From NCBI GenBank assembly GCA_026120185.1, contig JANUWF010001824.1:1214680-1278679 (forward strand): a DNA stretch of 64,000 nucleotides, read 5' to 3'. The notes below the pieces were generated by a model, which saw only the letters and a program-made list of their open reading frames with translations, had not been told where the DNA came from and did no database searches. This document shows positions 23,014 through 33,395 of the stretch, in pieces; position 1 is the first letter of the stretch; each line of letters starts with the position of its first letter. The DNA comes from Voacanga thouarsii. Taxonomy: Eukaryota; Streptophyta; Magnoliopsida; Gentianales; Apocynaceae. The position numbers and the translations under genes are program-made.

Positions 23014-24812
23014 TTCTGAAAATCGAAAATAAAAGAAAGAAATTAGTTTGTGAAAACAAAATGAAATTTGTGCACTGAAAATAATTTGGCTCTTAGGAAA
23101 ACTGACATAGCTTCTTGGGAAGATTAACAGTTTCCTAAGCTAAGTGTATTAACCACCACAAATTAATTTCCCTTCTAGGTAATGGTCTAGAGAATAACTC
23201 CATCGTGGGATGGCCGTTTCCTCTCATTTCCTATGGACATACCTCGCACTATAACCTCCAACGTGGGCTGGCCGATCATAGTACGTGCCCCGGGTTATTA
23301 ATTACATCCTTCCATTAGATCTAGATCCTTGTGGTATCCCCATCCTATACGGGTTCACTCCCAGGGTGACGCGAGGGGATCCACGATCTCTAATGAGGAC
23401 CGTGATGGAAGCCGTGGGGCCGTTGGAACCCCTCTCCCACTTAGTCTTTTAAAATTATAGGTTTTCTGGAAAATATCCTTTTGAAATTTCCATTAAGTTT
23501 TTCTTAACTCAAAAATAAAATATCTAAGTCCAATAAAATCTCTATGTCAAGGCTTATATCCTTTGAGAGATTTCCTCCATGGACTAATTTTATATAAGTT
23601 AAAACTTAATGATTTCAAAAATTTCCAATTAAAACTTTCTAGAGACTTTGGTCTCAAGTTTATTTGACAAAATCATTTTTTTAGTCCAAAACAAAACAAA
23701 ATGGCTCTCCATTTTAATTTACAAAAATATCTAAATCCAATATATTTTCTATGTCAAGGATTAAATCCTTTGAGAAAATATTTAAGGATTAATTTTTGTA
23801 CCAATTAAAATAACCATTTAGTTTTTAAAGAAAAATATTTTTCCTTGCCAAAACAAAAGGTTCCCAAAGACTTTGGTCTTTGAGGAAAAGCACACATAGG
23901 TACATAAAAAATAGCATGCTAGAAAACAATAAACGTTTTCATGCTTTTCTATTTTTTAAACCTAAGTGCCCAAATAATAGAATTAAACACATTAATTAAT
24001 TAATTAATGATCTTGTTTAATCCTAAAATCCCTTACTAATATTTTTCATGCAAATATATTCCAAGAATATAAATATTGCAAAAATATTAACTTCACTGGT
24101 ATGGGACCCAAAACGAAAAAGAAAAAAATATAAAATAAATTGCAAAAATCGCCGGAGGTCCACCGCACCGGATGCACAGGATCTCGCGCCAACGATGCTC
24201 GTGGTCCACCGCGCCCTCGGTGCACCAGCCCGCACTCGGATCGTACGCCGCCTCAGCCCGTGGAGCGCCCGCCCGCCCGAGAACCCGCTCCGCCTTCCCG
24301 CCCGCCTGTGCGCCCACATCCGCGCGTCCGGAGCCCCGCTGACCCGCGCGCCAATTGAAGAAATTTGCAATTGCAAATTCGCAGCAACCGGCTCGAATTA
24401 ACTGGCAATTGGCTCGGCTTCGCGGCTCCAGCAGCACGGCTCCACTCACAGATATTGCGGCTCGGCTCGGCGGCTCGGAGGCGGCTCGGCGGCTTATGAA
24501 CAGTGTCGTCTTCTTCGTTTTTCACCGCGCGAATTTGCAGAGCATTTTTTTTCAATTTTTTCTGTCTTCTTTGGCTTCTTTGGACATTTTTACTTATAAA
24601 AACTCATCCAAAACATAACCACAACCGCCTATACCCATTAAAATTGGGTTTACACGATTAAAACACCAAAGCAAAAAATTTACAGCATGCTCCTATGCTT
24701 CAAACGGTGAAGCTTACATCAAGCCTATCCCATACCAAAACAGCGAAGGATCACAGGTATAATCATCTTCTCCATTTTATTAACTACCATGCTCCCTATA
24801 TTGATCAAAACC
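23014..24812 (-). other. CopB leader (GC-rich island inside)
   Basis: A 1.8-kb non-coding leader between PBS and gag. Most is AT-rich, but 24145-24500 is strongly GC-rich with GGCTCGGC and CGCCCGCC runs and several overlapping spurious frames on both strands (24023-24618). A 3' splice acceptor sits at its gag end. The composition change suggests a structured RNA region (packaging or dimerization) or a captured GC-rich piece; I cannot tell which. Confidence 0.6.
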
Positions 24813-24936
24813 AAAGTCTCTGATACCACTTTGATGGTGAATGCAGTAAGACAGGGAGCCATGGACGATAAAAAACAGAGACCCAAAAAAATTAAACGCG
24901 GGCCATAAAGGCCATGCGGAAGCGTGAAGATCATAC
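23016..24936 (-). other. Predicted intron of the CopB leader
   Basis: Donor: on the minus strand CGCAAAG/GTATGATC, with the last exon base at 24937. Acceptor: a long pyrimidine stretch ending TTTTCGATTTTCAG/AAATGG, with the exon resuming at 23015. The intron of 1921 nt would contain the PBS and the GC-rich island. Exon phase is 1 at the donor, and the two bases before the gag ATG complete a GAA codon, so the join keeps frame into Gag. It is predicted from consensus only; no transcript is available. Confidence 0.55.
24813..24830 (-). other. CopB primer-binding site
   Basis: On the minus strand AGTGGTATCAGAGAC, starting two bases after the 5' LTR end. It pairs with the 3' end of initiator tRNA-Met as in most plant copia elements. 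Confidence 0.9.
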
Positions 24937-25063
24937 CTTTGCGCTCCTTAACCCTTCTAGGTTGAGTAAGAGCGGATTGAACGACTGGAATCGCCTCGCT
25001 TTGCACAGTTGAAGGAGCTTCCGGTTGAACACCCGCTAGCCTTCGACTTCGTCTTGTTTGCAT
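24937..25063 (-). CDS. CopB LTR-encoded 42-codon basic peptide (putative N-terminal Gag exon)
   Basis: The ATG at 25063 lies about 200 nt downstream of the TATA-like box, so it would be the first long frame of the element's RNA. It starts MQTRRSRRLAG, contains 42 residues with basic clusters RRSRR and RRVKERK, and ends exactly at the predicted splice donor. Unspliced, the frame reads on through the PBS to a stop at 24725 (112 codons). Spliced, it continues into Gag. The same 42 codons are intact in the 3' LTR, which proves little because the LTRs are young. The RRSRR patch resembles a nuclear-localisation or RNA-binding patch. Function is unknown. Confidence 0.5.
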
Positions 25064-25239
25064 TAACGCTTAGCTCTCCAGCTCTCGGGGTATTCCTCAG
25101 CCTAACCTCTAGTCGGTGAACACTATGGTGAAGAGGAAGGGTCTCAATTCTCCTTAGTTCGTTCGCTATTGATTAGCAAAGAACAAGAGAAAAACAAGAA
25201 GAAGAAGGAGAGAGCTTTTGTGAGAGAGAGAGAGAGACT

Positions 25240-25245
25240 CACGTG
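25240..25245. promoter_or_regulatory. G-box CACGTG in CopB LTR
   Basis: The palindrome CACGTG lies about 50-60 bp downstream of the TATA-like box, between GA-rich sequence and a CCTTGGCCAAGG inverted repeat. It is a known binding site type for plant bZIP and bHLH factors; a role in LTR activity is only inferred. Confidence 0.4.
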
Positions 25246-25295
25246 AGAGTCCCCTTGGCCAAGGAAAATTAGGGTTTTTTTCTTTTCAAAGAGTT

Positions 25296-25307
25296 GTTTA
25301 TATTTTA
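25296..25307 (-). promoter_or_regulatory. TATA-like box of CopB 5' LTR
   Basis: On the minus strand TAAAATATAAAC, placed about 230 nt upstream of the LTR-encoded ATG. The same box is at 17504-17515 in the 3' LTR. Transcription would start near 25265 if spacing is typical. Confidence 0.5.
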
Positions 25308-26877
25308 GCCAAAATTAGGCCTCTCAATCTCTGATAAACATATCCCCGGGATTTCAAAATATTCGGATGTTATCCTGAGAAACAGTTTGGCCTAACCTTA
25401 AACTCCTCTTAACCATCTCTCGGAAAAACCCTAAGGTCCAAGCCATTGGGCCGTATAAATATTTATTATTTTTCTTGGACCCAAAAGGCACAAAATAATA
25501 AATATTAATTATTTATTTTCTGGGCTTACATAAGTAACCCAATAAATAATTAATGAGCCCAAATGAACCATAATAATTAATCTCTAATTATTTATTTCTT
25601 GGGCCTACATAAATAACCCAATAAATAATTAAACATTAATTATTTCCCCTAGTTTAAGCTCAGGTTAATTTCTTAATTATTCATACTGGACCTAGGCCCT
25701 GAATAATTAATTAACCAAATAAACTAGATAATTAATTTCTCTCAACTCCTATTTTATTTATTTATTTATTTATTTTATTCCAATCCAATAATAAATTAGA
25801 CTTCCTGAATAAAATAAAATAAAACAAAATAAAATAAAATCCTCTTCAACTGAGACCAATTCCTCATCCCAAAAATAGTTAGGACTTACGGGCTATCCCG
25901 AGGACCAAAAAGACACATCGCCTTGGCTGCTAAAATGACCAAAATACCCCTGCTATAAAAATAGCTGTATTTTGCATTTTAAATATTTCCTAATATCACC
26001 ATAAGGAAATATTGACCCCAAGGACAATGCTGCGTTGGCAAAGTCTCCGACCTACGTGTGAAATGACTAAAATACCCCTCTACACATCGCCGTACATTTA
26101 GAGAGGAAGAAGTGTACTAACACCCTCTAAATGACATCTACCATCCTTAGGCTTCTAGTCCAATGATCCACGACTTCTGGAGTGTTTCCGCTTTCCAAGG
26201 GAGCTACCCTAAAGCAAACATCCAAGTCATGTTTCCCAGGGCCCTGGATAATTTAGACCATTCGGACAACCACAAGGGGCGATATAGTGCAGAAACTATC
26301 TTGTATAAGTCTGTCTTAACTAACTAGTCACACATACCCAACATGCAAGTATATTGGCCCTACTGATAGAACCTCAACTATAGCAAATCAAAGTATATGC
26401 TTCCAGCCTTCGCTAGACCACCAACTCATACTCAAGTCGTAGAGTATCGGTCCACGCTCGTAGCGGTAGTAGTCTAGGTTTCTACCATATAGTACTTTGA
26501 GAAACCACTACTAAAGGTCCTGTTCTACGTATTCGAAATATGCTTATGTCATGAAGTGAGTGGACTACCCACTGGCTAAAGGTAAACCATTCCCCATTTG
26601 GAATTCATAACATAATAACCTAAACATGATGAGGTTCCCAGTCTCATCAATAGGTTAAGAACAAATGTTTATGTGTTAAATAACCCGTGATCCATACCTT
26701 ACTGTGAAAGACCACCATTCACATGGATCGCTTATTTAAACACAATGGGTCTGTTCCAAACGAAAATCGTGCACAAACAAAAAGTAAATTCACAAACAAT
26801 TTCCGAAAACAAATTCTTTTATTAAATAATTCGATTTTACATCAGAAACCTAGTCTAAGAGGGCATACAATCCAACA

Positions 26878-26882
26878 TCATG
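26878..26882 (+). repeat. Target-site duplication of CopB (right)
   Basis: TCATG, identical to 17037-17041. Confidence 0.92.
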
Positions 26883-27685
26883 GTGTGTTGCTAGATACCG
26901 CTCATGATCTAGGAATATGGGTTTATTAATTGACGAATTAATAAACCAATCATGATTAGAATTAATAGGATTAATTCTAATTAATTATGGATTATTAATC
27001 TCAAAGACGTTTGGATTAATTCATGTTCGCTACCAATTGACTGGAAAGCCTAATAGGTCACACACAGTAGAGGATTATATGCTCAAGGTGTTATTTGATA
27101 ACATTGTGGGGTTAATTGAGAGAAAGAGAAGTTGTTATGGACAAATTATAAGAACTTGTGAGAACTTGATGTTTCCAATTACAATTAGGGAATTTTAATA
27201 GGATTAGAATTCTTAGTTTTAGCAGGGTTTTAGGTATATATGTATGATATAACCGAAAACCCTAGCTGATGTTGTGTCACATGAAATCCAGCCAAAAATA
27301 GCTAAACAACACACGATTCTCTCTCCTTTGTTCTCTCCTTCTCGTTTTTCTTCTTGAAAGAAAAACCCTAGCCTCCATTAATTTTTGCTAGCACAGAAAT
27401 TTTGGTGCTTGAGTATACCTCTATGTGAATTACTCTTAGAGATAATCACACACTGTGATTATAGCGGTTTGATGTTCAACTCACGTGGAGGTTGATCACG
27501 AGGATTGCTGGATCGCGCCTCAACTTGAAGAAGAAATTTTTGTTCTTCGGACGATCACACAAAGGTAACAGGTATTACCTTTACCCTCATTATATCTTAT
27601 TTTCCCCACATAGATGGGTCATGGGATGGTATCTCGTTTTATTTTCTGCTGCGCCGTATAGGATACGAGCCTGAGATACCCAACA
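26883..27685 (+). repeat. CopA 5' LTR, right piece
   Basis: It continues the LTR after CopB, from GTGTGTTGCTAGATACC to the terminal GATACCCAACA. It includes a TATA-like TATATATG at about 27232-27240 and a splice-donor-like AAAG/GTAACA at 27564/27565. The two pieces together give a 1.7-kb LTR. Confidence 0.9.
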
Positions 27686-27703
27686 GTAGTATAAGAGCCA
27701 TGC
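27686..27703 (+). other. CopA primer-binding site
   Basis: GTAGTATAAGAGCCATGC follows the LTR end. Two mismatches separate it from the core TGGTATCAGAGC, probably decay. Confidence 0.75.
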
Positions 27704-29462
27704 TATGTGTGGTCTACGGATATTGTTTTGGCATGAAAAATTGTTTTCACTCGAGTTGAAATCGTTTCGATCTTTATAAGTTGGGTCCGTAGCACAATAT
27801 GATTGTGTTATAGTCATAGAGTATTTTGAAAAGATGCTTTCTTTGGTGCTGAAAATTTTCTGCAGAAAAATGTTTTCTTGCAACATGGATGTTGCCCTCC
27901 TTTTCATCTTAATTTTCCGTTTTGATTTTGTTTAAACTTACAAATTGGTTGTTGTTTATAGCTTCAAAATAGAAAATACAGTTGAGAATTGTTCTCACTC
28001 AAAATTTGCAGAAGAAGGAAGCACCAGAAATTGTTTTTGAAATTTTTTGAAAATCGCCGCCATTGATGTACAACACAGGTGGTACCGGCTCTGGCCTCCA
28101 AGCTGGCACCAGTTCCATTCTGTTTGCGATATCCGAAAATTATTTTTGGAAGGAAATTTTTTTTGCAAACCAGAACAGAGTCGGCAACGGCTCCGGCTTC
28201 CGAACTAGCGCCGGTTTTGCTCTGTTTGCGACTTTGAGCTATTTTTTAAAAAAAAAAAAATCCGGAACAGAATTTTGAAAGGAAAAAACCTCATTTGATG
28301 AGACACGGGACCCGAAAGCATTTTCTCAAAATTAGTTTTGAGACAATCAATTTTGTTCTTCAAAATAATGATTTTGAAAATCTAAAATTAATGTATTCTC
28401 TAAAATGGTGATTTTAGAATTTGTTTTATTTTTCCAAAATAGTGATTTTGGAATAATAAAAGTATATGTTTATTTTGTTTAAGCATAGTCAATAGCAGGG
28501 TGGATGGTTATGGACTAAAACCAATTATATATGTTCATGCATTTTACAGTTTTGGTTTTTATGAAATAGGGCCTGCGTGTCCTGCCTTCTCTAGAATTCT
28601 TGTGTAATTCTCTTCTCATCTAACTCCCCTCGAATGTTACTCGAGGTTTTTCCTCTTTAGAAAATTATGTAAGTAGTTTACATAGGTTAGATAGGAGTAG
28701 AATTATTTTATTCTAGAAATGGCAATCAATACAAGGCGATGAGGTAAGACCTTCTACTTAAATCATGCATGAACACATAAGATTAACTATATTAATTTCT
28801 TTTATGGCTCAAAGAAATTAATTTAGGGTAAAGTCCATAACCATACCACGTAATCGCTTTATTACCATGATTATCAATTATGTGATTATTGATTATTATG
28901 CATGTCATTCAACGAAAAGGAACAAATCCCTAAATTAATATTAAACCTAATTCATTCCATTAATATAGTAAGAACGAGAGTCCTTTTTTGAGATTAGGTT
29001 GTTGGGCAAACCCAAGCCTACTTGACATTGGGCATGTTCAAGCTATGTAATTAAATTCCTGATTAATGGGTCGGGTTTAACTAAATTCTTTATCCCGATT
29101 GGGCAAACTCAAGCATAAAGAAATTTAGAGGAAAAAGTTGGGGTAGCCCAAAAGGCTTTAAGATTAAAAGCTGTTAATCACCCAATGATCCGATAGTTAC
29201 ATACGATATAATTGGTATTGGATACCTACCAATGAACTCAAGGGTGGCTTGTTTGGCAAACCTAAGGTTATTCTTGAGGAATTTAGATACCGGTCCACTA
29301 GGAAAGCTTCCAACAGGCTTTCCCGAATTAGTAGTGGGGGCTATTGGTTTGAGTAAAATAGTGGAGTAAAAATGCGTTTAATTAAAGTCCTAATTATTTG
29401 GATATCATGTGCATATACAAGTAGCTAATGCTCTCTATCTTTACATCTAGTTCACTTGCATC
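27704..29462 (+). other. CopA leader with a GC-rich duplicated block
   Basis: A non-coding leader of about 1.75 kb. At 28078-28135 and 28181-28235 two ~57-base blocks share GGCTC(T/C)GGC(C/T)TCC..CCAGTT/CCGGTT..TCTGTTTGCGA. The frame 28063-28278 spans both but is not supported otherwise. A candidate 3' splice site (TCTATCTTTACATCTAG, ending 29450) precedes the gag ATG by 12 bases. Confidence 0.55.
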
Positions 29463-30300
29463 ATGTCAACGATGAACTTACGTAACATCTTGGAAACTAA
29501 CAAGTTAACCGAATCAAACTATCTCATCTGGTATAGAAATTTAAGAATAGTTCTCAAATCGGAAAAGTTGCTCTACGTGCTAGATGCTCCTATTCCACCA
29601 CCACCAGCCCAAGATGCTCATGCTGATGAGCATACTGTCCATAGAAGGCACCAGGAGGATAGTGATACAGCATAATGTATTATGCTGGCATCCATGACTC
29701 CTGAGATGCAAAAACAGCACGAGAATATAGATGCTCAATCGATTATTTTACATCTTCGAGAGCTGTTTGATGCCCAAGCCAAAACTGAGAGATATGAGAT
29801 CTCGAAGCAACTATTTCGTTGTAAAATGGCAGAGGGTTCTTCTGTGGCCACTCATGGGCTGAAGATGCTGGGCTTGATTGAGAAGTTTGGATCTCTTGGG
29901 TTTACAATGGACTATGACTTAAGTGTTGACTTAATTCTACAGTCTTTGCCTAATAGTTTTTCACAATTTGTGATTAACTATCAGATGAACAAGATTGAGT
30001 CCACCATTCCTGAGTTGATCAATCTCCTCAAAACTGCGAAATTCTCCATGAAGAGTGATTCTAATGCGGTTTTAATGGTAGAATCTTTCTCTTCTAAGAA
30101 GAAAGTTCAAAAGAAGAAGAAGAAGGCTCCCATAAAGCCCAAAGGTGGTGTGAACAAGAAGGACGCAGCTACCAAGGGCCCATGCCGTCATTGTAGGAAG
30201 ATAGGCCACTGGAGGCGCAATTGCAAAGCCTACTTGGAGACCATCAAGGACAAGAAGCAGAAGGAGAAGCTTACAAGCACTTCTACTTCTTCTTCAGGCA
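29463..30300 (+). pseudogene. CopA Gag
   Basis: It begins MSTMNLRNILETNKLTESNY and carries the copia Gag pattern: NLRIVLKSEKLLYVLD, ELFDAQAKTERYEISKQLF, CKMAEGSSVATHGLKM. A basic Lys-rich stretch then leads to an intact zinc knuckle CRHCRKIGHWRRNC near 30181-30225. One in-frame TAA at 29673-29675 (after DSDTA) interrupts an otherwise continuous frame. With that stop, only the first 70 residues could be made. The start is chosen because the NKLTESNY motif follows it at the usual distance. Confidence 0.88.
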
Positions 30301-30740
30301 TGTTTATGATTGAGATAAATACTGCCTTTAGAAATGAGATATGGGTATTAGATACCGGATATGGATCTTATTTGTGCAATAACTTGCAGGGACTAAAGAG
30401 CAGTAGAAGGCTAGAGAAAGGCGACGTGGACCTACGTATTGCAAATGGGGCAAAGGTTGCTGCATTTGCTGTGGGAACATACGAGCTGAACCTACCTTCG
30501 AGATTAATTCTAGAACTACAAAACTATTATTTTGTACCAGTTTTAATGAAAAACATTATCTCAGTTATTTGTTTAAACTTATATGGATTTCATTTAATAT
30601 TTAAGAATAAATGTTGTTCTTTTTCTTTGAATGATATTCACTATGGTTCAGCAACTTTGGTTAATGGTTTATATGTTATAGACTTGGATAATCCAATTCT
30701 CAATGTAAATAATAAGAAACCTAAAATAGATAACTCTAAC
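30301..30740 (+). pseudogene. CopA aspartic protease
   Basis: It is in frame with gag. The active-site region reads IWVLDTGYGSYLCN, where copia proteases usually have DTGCGSHIC; the catalytic D-T-G is kept. LRIANGAKVAAFAVGTYEL and YYFVPVLMKNIISV follow, both typical. No internal stop is seen in this part, but the upstream gag stop blocks its production. Confidence 0.8.
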
Positions 30741-31721
30741 ACCTCTTACTTATGGCATTGTCGTTTGGGGCATGTAAATGAAAATCGTATTTCTAAGTTA
30801 CACAAGCGTGGTGACTTAGGGTCATTTGATTATGAATCATATTGCATATACGAGTCTTATTTACCAGGCAAAATGACTAAAACTCCTTTTCCAGGAAAAG
30901 GAGAATGGGCTAAAGAGTTATTAGAACTCATACATTCTGATGTATGTGGCCCAATGTCAATACAAGCAAGAGGAGGTTTTAACTATTTCATAACATTTAT
31001 CGATGATTTCTCACGATATGGGTATTTGTATTTAATTTAATACAAATATGAGGCCTTTAAAAGGTTCAAAGACTTCAAGAATAAAATAGAGAAACAACTT
31101 GGTAAAAGTATTAAGACTCTAAGATCTGATCAAGGAGGAGAATATTTGAGTCAGGAGTTTTTGAGTTATCTTAGAGATAATGGGATATTATCTCAATGGA
31201 CTCCACCACATACACCTCAACATAATGGTGTATCTGAGAGAAGGAATCGAACTCTTCTAGATATGGTACGGACCATGATGGCTTCTGCAGACCTACCAAA
31301 ATCATTTTGGGGGTATGCACTAGAGACTTTTGTTTATATACTAAACAGAGTTCTGACAAAATCGGTTGATACTACCCCATTTAAGATGTTCTTTGGTAAA
31401 AGACCAAAGTTATCTCACTTGCGAGTATGGGGTTGTCCTGCCTTTGTTAAAATGCTACAGTCAGACAAACTTGATAGTAAGTCTGACAAGTGTTTGTTTG
31501 TGGGATATCCAAAAGAATCTTTTGGATATTACTTCTATCAATCTTCCGAAAACAAATTGTTTGTTTCGAAGCATGCCGTCTTCTTAGAGAAGGAGCACAT
31601 ACTCAAAGGAGACAGTAGGAGTAAGATTGAACTTAGTGAAGTTCATGAAGATCAAACAAATGAGGATCAACCGTCTAACCCCACATCTATTGAGAGAATA
31701 GATGAACCTTCTAATACATAA
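30741..31721 (+). pseudogene. CopA integrase
   Basis: The zinc-binding region keeps both histidines (YLWHCRLGHVN), but the second pair of ligands, usually TCESC, reads IYESY, so both cysteines are lost. The catalytic core is visible: LIHSDVCGPM (Asp), RSDQGGEYL (Asp), PQHNGVSERRNRT (Glu). WGYALETFVYILNRV and LRVWGCPAFVK, characteristic of copia, follow. Two in-frame stops occur: TAA at 31038-31040, right after YGYLYLI, and TAA at 31719-31721 in the linker to RT. Confidence 0.87.
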
Positions 31722-32640
31722 GAACCTCGTAGATCTAGTAAGATACGTATGGCACCTGAGAGATATGAATTTCTCATTAGTGACCATAATGACGTATTGC
31801 TCATAGATGAAGATGAGTCTACTACCTACAATGATGTTTTGAATAGTTCAGAATTTGACAAATGGCTTGAGGCCATAAAGTCAGAGATGGATTCCATGTA
31901 CGACAACCAAGTATGGACTTTGGTTAATCCACCCAAAGGAATTAAACCTAATGGGTGCAAGTGGGTTTTCAAGAAGAAAACGGACATAGATGGTAACTTA
32001 GTTACCTATAAAAGCACGACTAGTGGCGAAGGGTTATCGTCAACAACATAGTATTGACTATGATGAAACCTTCTCGCCAGTAGCCATGTTAAAATCCATT
32101 AGGATACTCCTAGCCATTGCTGCTCATTATGATTATGAAATTTGGCAAATGGATGTGAAAACAGCTTTCCTAAATCGAAATCTGACTGAGGAAGTGTATA
32201 TGACACAACCTGAGGGTTTCACATCCAATGATGGCACAAAGGTGTGTAAGCTGCAAAGGTCTATTTGTGGACTTAAGAAAGCTTCTAGGAGTTGGAATAT
32301 CTGTTTTGATGAAACAATCAAAGAGTTTGGTTTCATTCAAAATATGGATGAGTTTTGTGTATACAAGAAGGTTAGTGGGAGTGCAATCATTTTCTTACTG
32401 CTTTATGTAGATGACATATTGCTAATAGGAGACGATATACCTGTCTTGCATACGGTTAAAGTTTGGTTGTCCAAACAATTCTCCATGAAAGACCTTGGTG
32501 AAGCAACCTATGTTCTTGGAATAAGGATTTACAGAGATAGATTCAAAAGGTTGCTGAGTCTTTCACAGTCTACATACATAGATAAAGTGCTAAAGAGGTT
32601 TAGCATGGATCAATCCAAAAAGGGATTCTTGCCTATGTCA
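31722..32640 (+). pseudogene. CopA reverse transcriptase
   Basis: It opens with RRSSKIRMAPERYEF and the WLEAIKSEMDSM..VWTLV segment. PNGCKWVFKKKTD follows, then a one-base insertion in an A-run near 32012 shifts the frame before the VAKGYRQ motif. Downstream it has [32 protein letters not shown] with the first catalytic aspartate, and LLYVDDILLIGDD with the YVDD box at 32404-32415. FSMKDLGEATYVLGIRI ends the domain. All RT motifs are present; only the frameshift breaks it. Confidence 0.88.
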
Positions 32641-33342
32641 CATGGTGTAAGCCTTTCAAAATCGATGTCTCCCAAGACACAAGTTGAAAGGGATCACATG
32701 AGTAAGATTCCATTTGTCTCGGTAGTTGGATCTATCATGTATGCTATGATATGTACCAAGCCTGATGTATCTTGTGTTCCCAGTTTGACGAGCAGATACC
32801 AATCTGACCCTGGTGAGGGTCATTGGGCGGCTGTAAAGAACATTCTTAAGTACTTACGAAAGACTAAGGATATGTTCTTAGTATACGGAGAAGGTGATTT
32901 GAAAATAAATGGGTCTACTGATGCCAGTTTTCAATCTGATAAAGATGATTTCAAATCACAATCTGGCTACGTGTTTACGTTGTGCAGAGGGGCAATAAGT
33001 TAGAAAAGTTCCAAACAAGAGACTATTGCCGACTCTACGACAGAAGCTGAGTACATAGCTGCTTCCGAAGCAGCTAAGGAGGTTGTTTGGATCAAGAAGT
33101 TCGTGACGGAACGGGGTGTGGTTCCTAGTGTTGTTGGTCCAATAACTTTGTATTGTGACAACAACGGAGCCATTGCACAAGCAAAGGAGCCACGCTCTCA
33201 CCAACGATCCAAACACGTACTGCGACGCTATCATCTGATCTGGGAGATCATAGATAGGAATGATGTAAAGATAGAGAGAGTTCCCATGGATGAAAACATA
33301 GCTGACCCGCTTACGAAAGCACTATCCCCAAAAGAAACATGA
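32641..33342 (+). pseudogene. CopA RNase H
   Basis: The connection (MSKIPFVSVVGSIMYAM, TKPDVS) leads into STDASFQSD with a catalytic aspartate, then SQSGYVFTLCRGAIS. A TAG at 33001-33003 replaces the tryptophan codon of the usual ISW motif. Beyond it are TTEAEYIAASEAAKEVVW with the catalytic glutamate, LYCDNNGAIAQAKE with an aspartate, and ADPLTKALS at the end. The natural stop is at 33340-33342, about 40 bp before the polypurine tract. Confidence 0.88.
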
Positions 33343-33382
33343 TTGTCATGTTGAGTCATTCGGTATTAGATACTGCTCTAGT

Positions 33383-33395
33383 ACAAGTGGGAGTT
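33383..33395 (+). other. CopA polypurine tract
   Basis: ACAAGTGGGAGTT directly before the 3' LTR start TGTTAGTATTGTGC. Confidence 0.85.

Larger units (their letters stand above)
17042..26877 (-). mobile_element. CopB copia retrotransposon (minus strand, recent insertion)
   Basis: A 9836-bp element on the minus strand: 5' LTR 24832-26877, PBS 24813-24830, long leader, gag (start 23013), protease, integrase, RT, RNase H, polypurine tract 19084-19096, and 3' LTR 17042-19083. A perfect 5-bp TSD TCATG flanks it. The two ~2.04-kb LTRs differ at only scattered positions and small indels, so the insertion is young relative to its host CopA. The pol frame is nevertheless broken by several shifts, so this copy cannot move alone. 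Confidence 0.93.
24832..26877 (-). repeat. CopB 5' LTR
   Basis: 2046 bp, minus strand, TG...CA ends, nearly identical to 17042-19083. A TATA-like box is at 25296-25307, a CACGTG G-box at 25240-25245, and a 42-codon frame at 24937-25063. Confidence 0.93.

Noticed and set aside
24023..24618. Several overlapping frames on both strands rich in Arg, Pro and Ala
   Set aside because: All lie in the GC-rich island, where stop codons are rare. No codon pattern favours one of them.
28063..28278. 71-codon Gly/Ser-rich frame in the CopA leader
   Set aside because: Spans the duplicated GC-rich block and has no start context or homologue. Explained better as non-coding leader.
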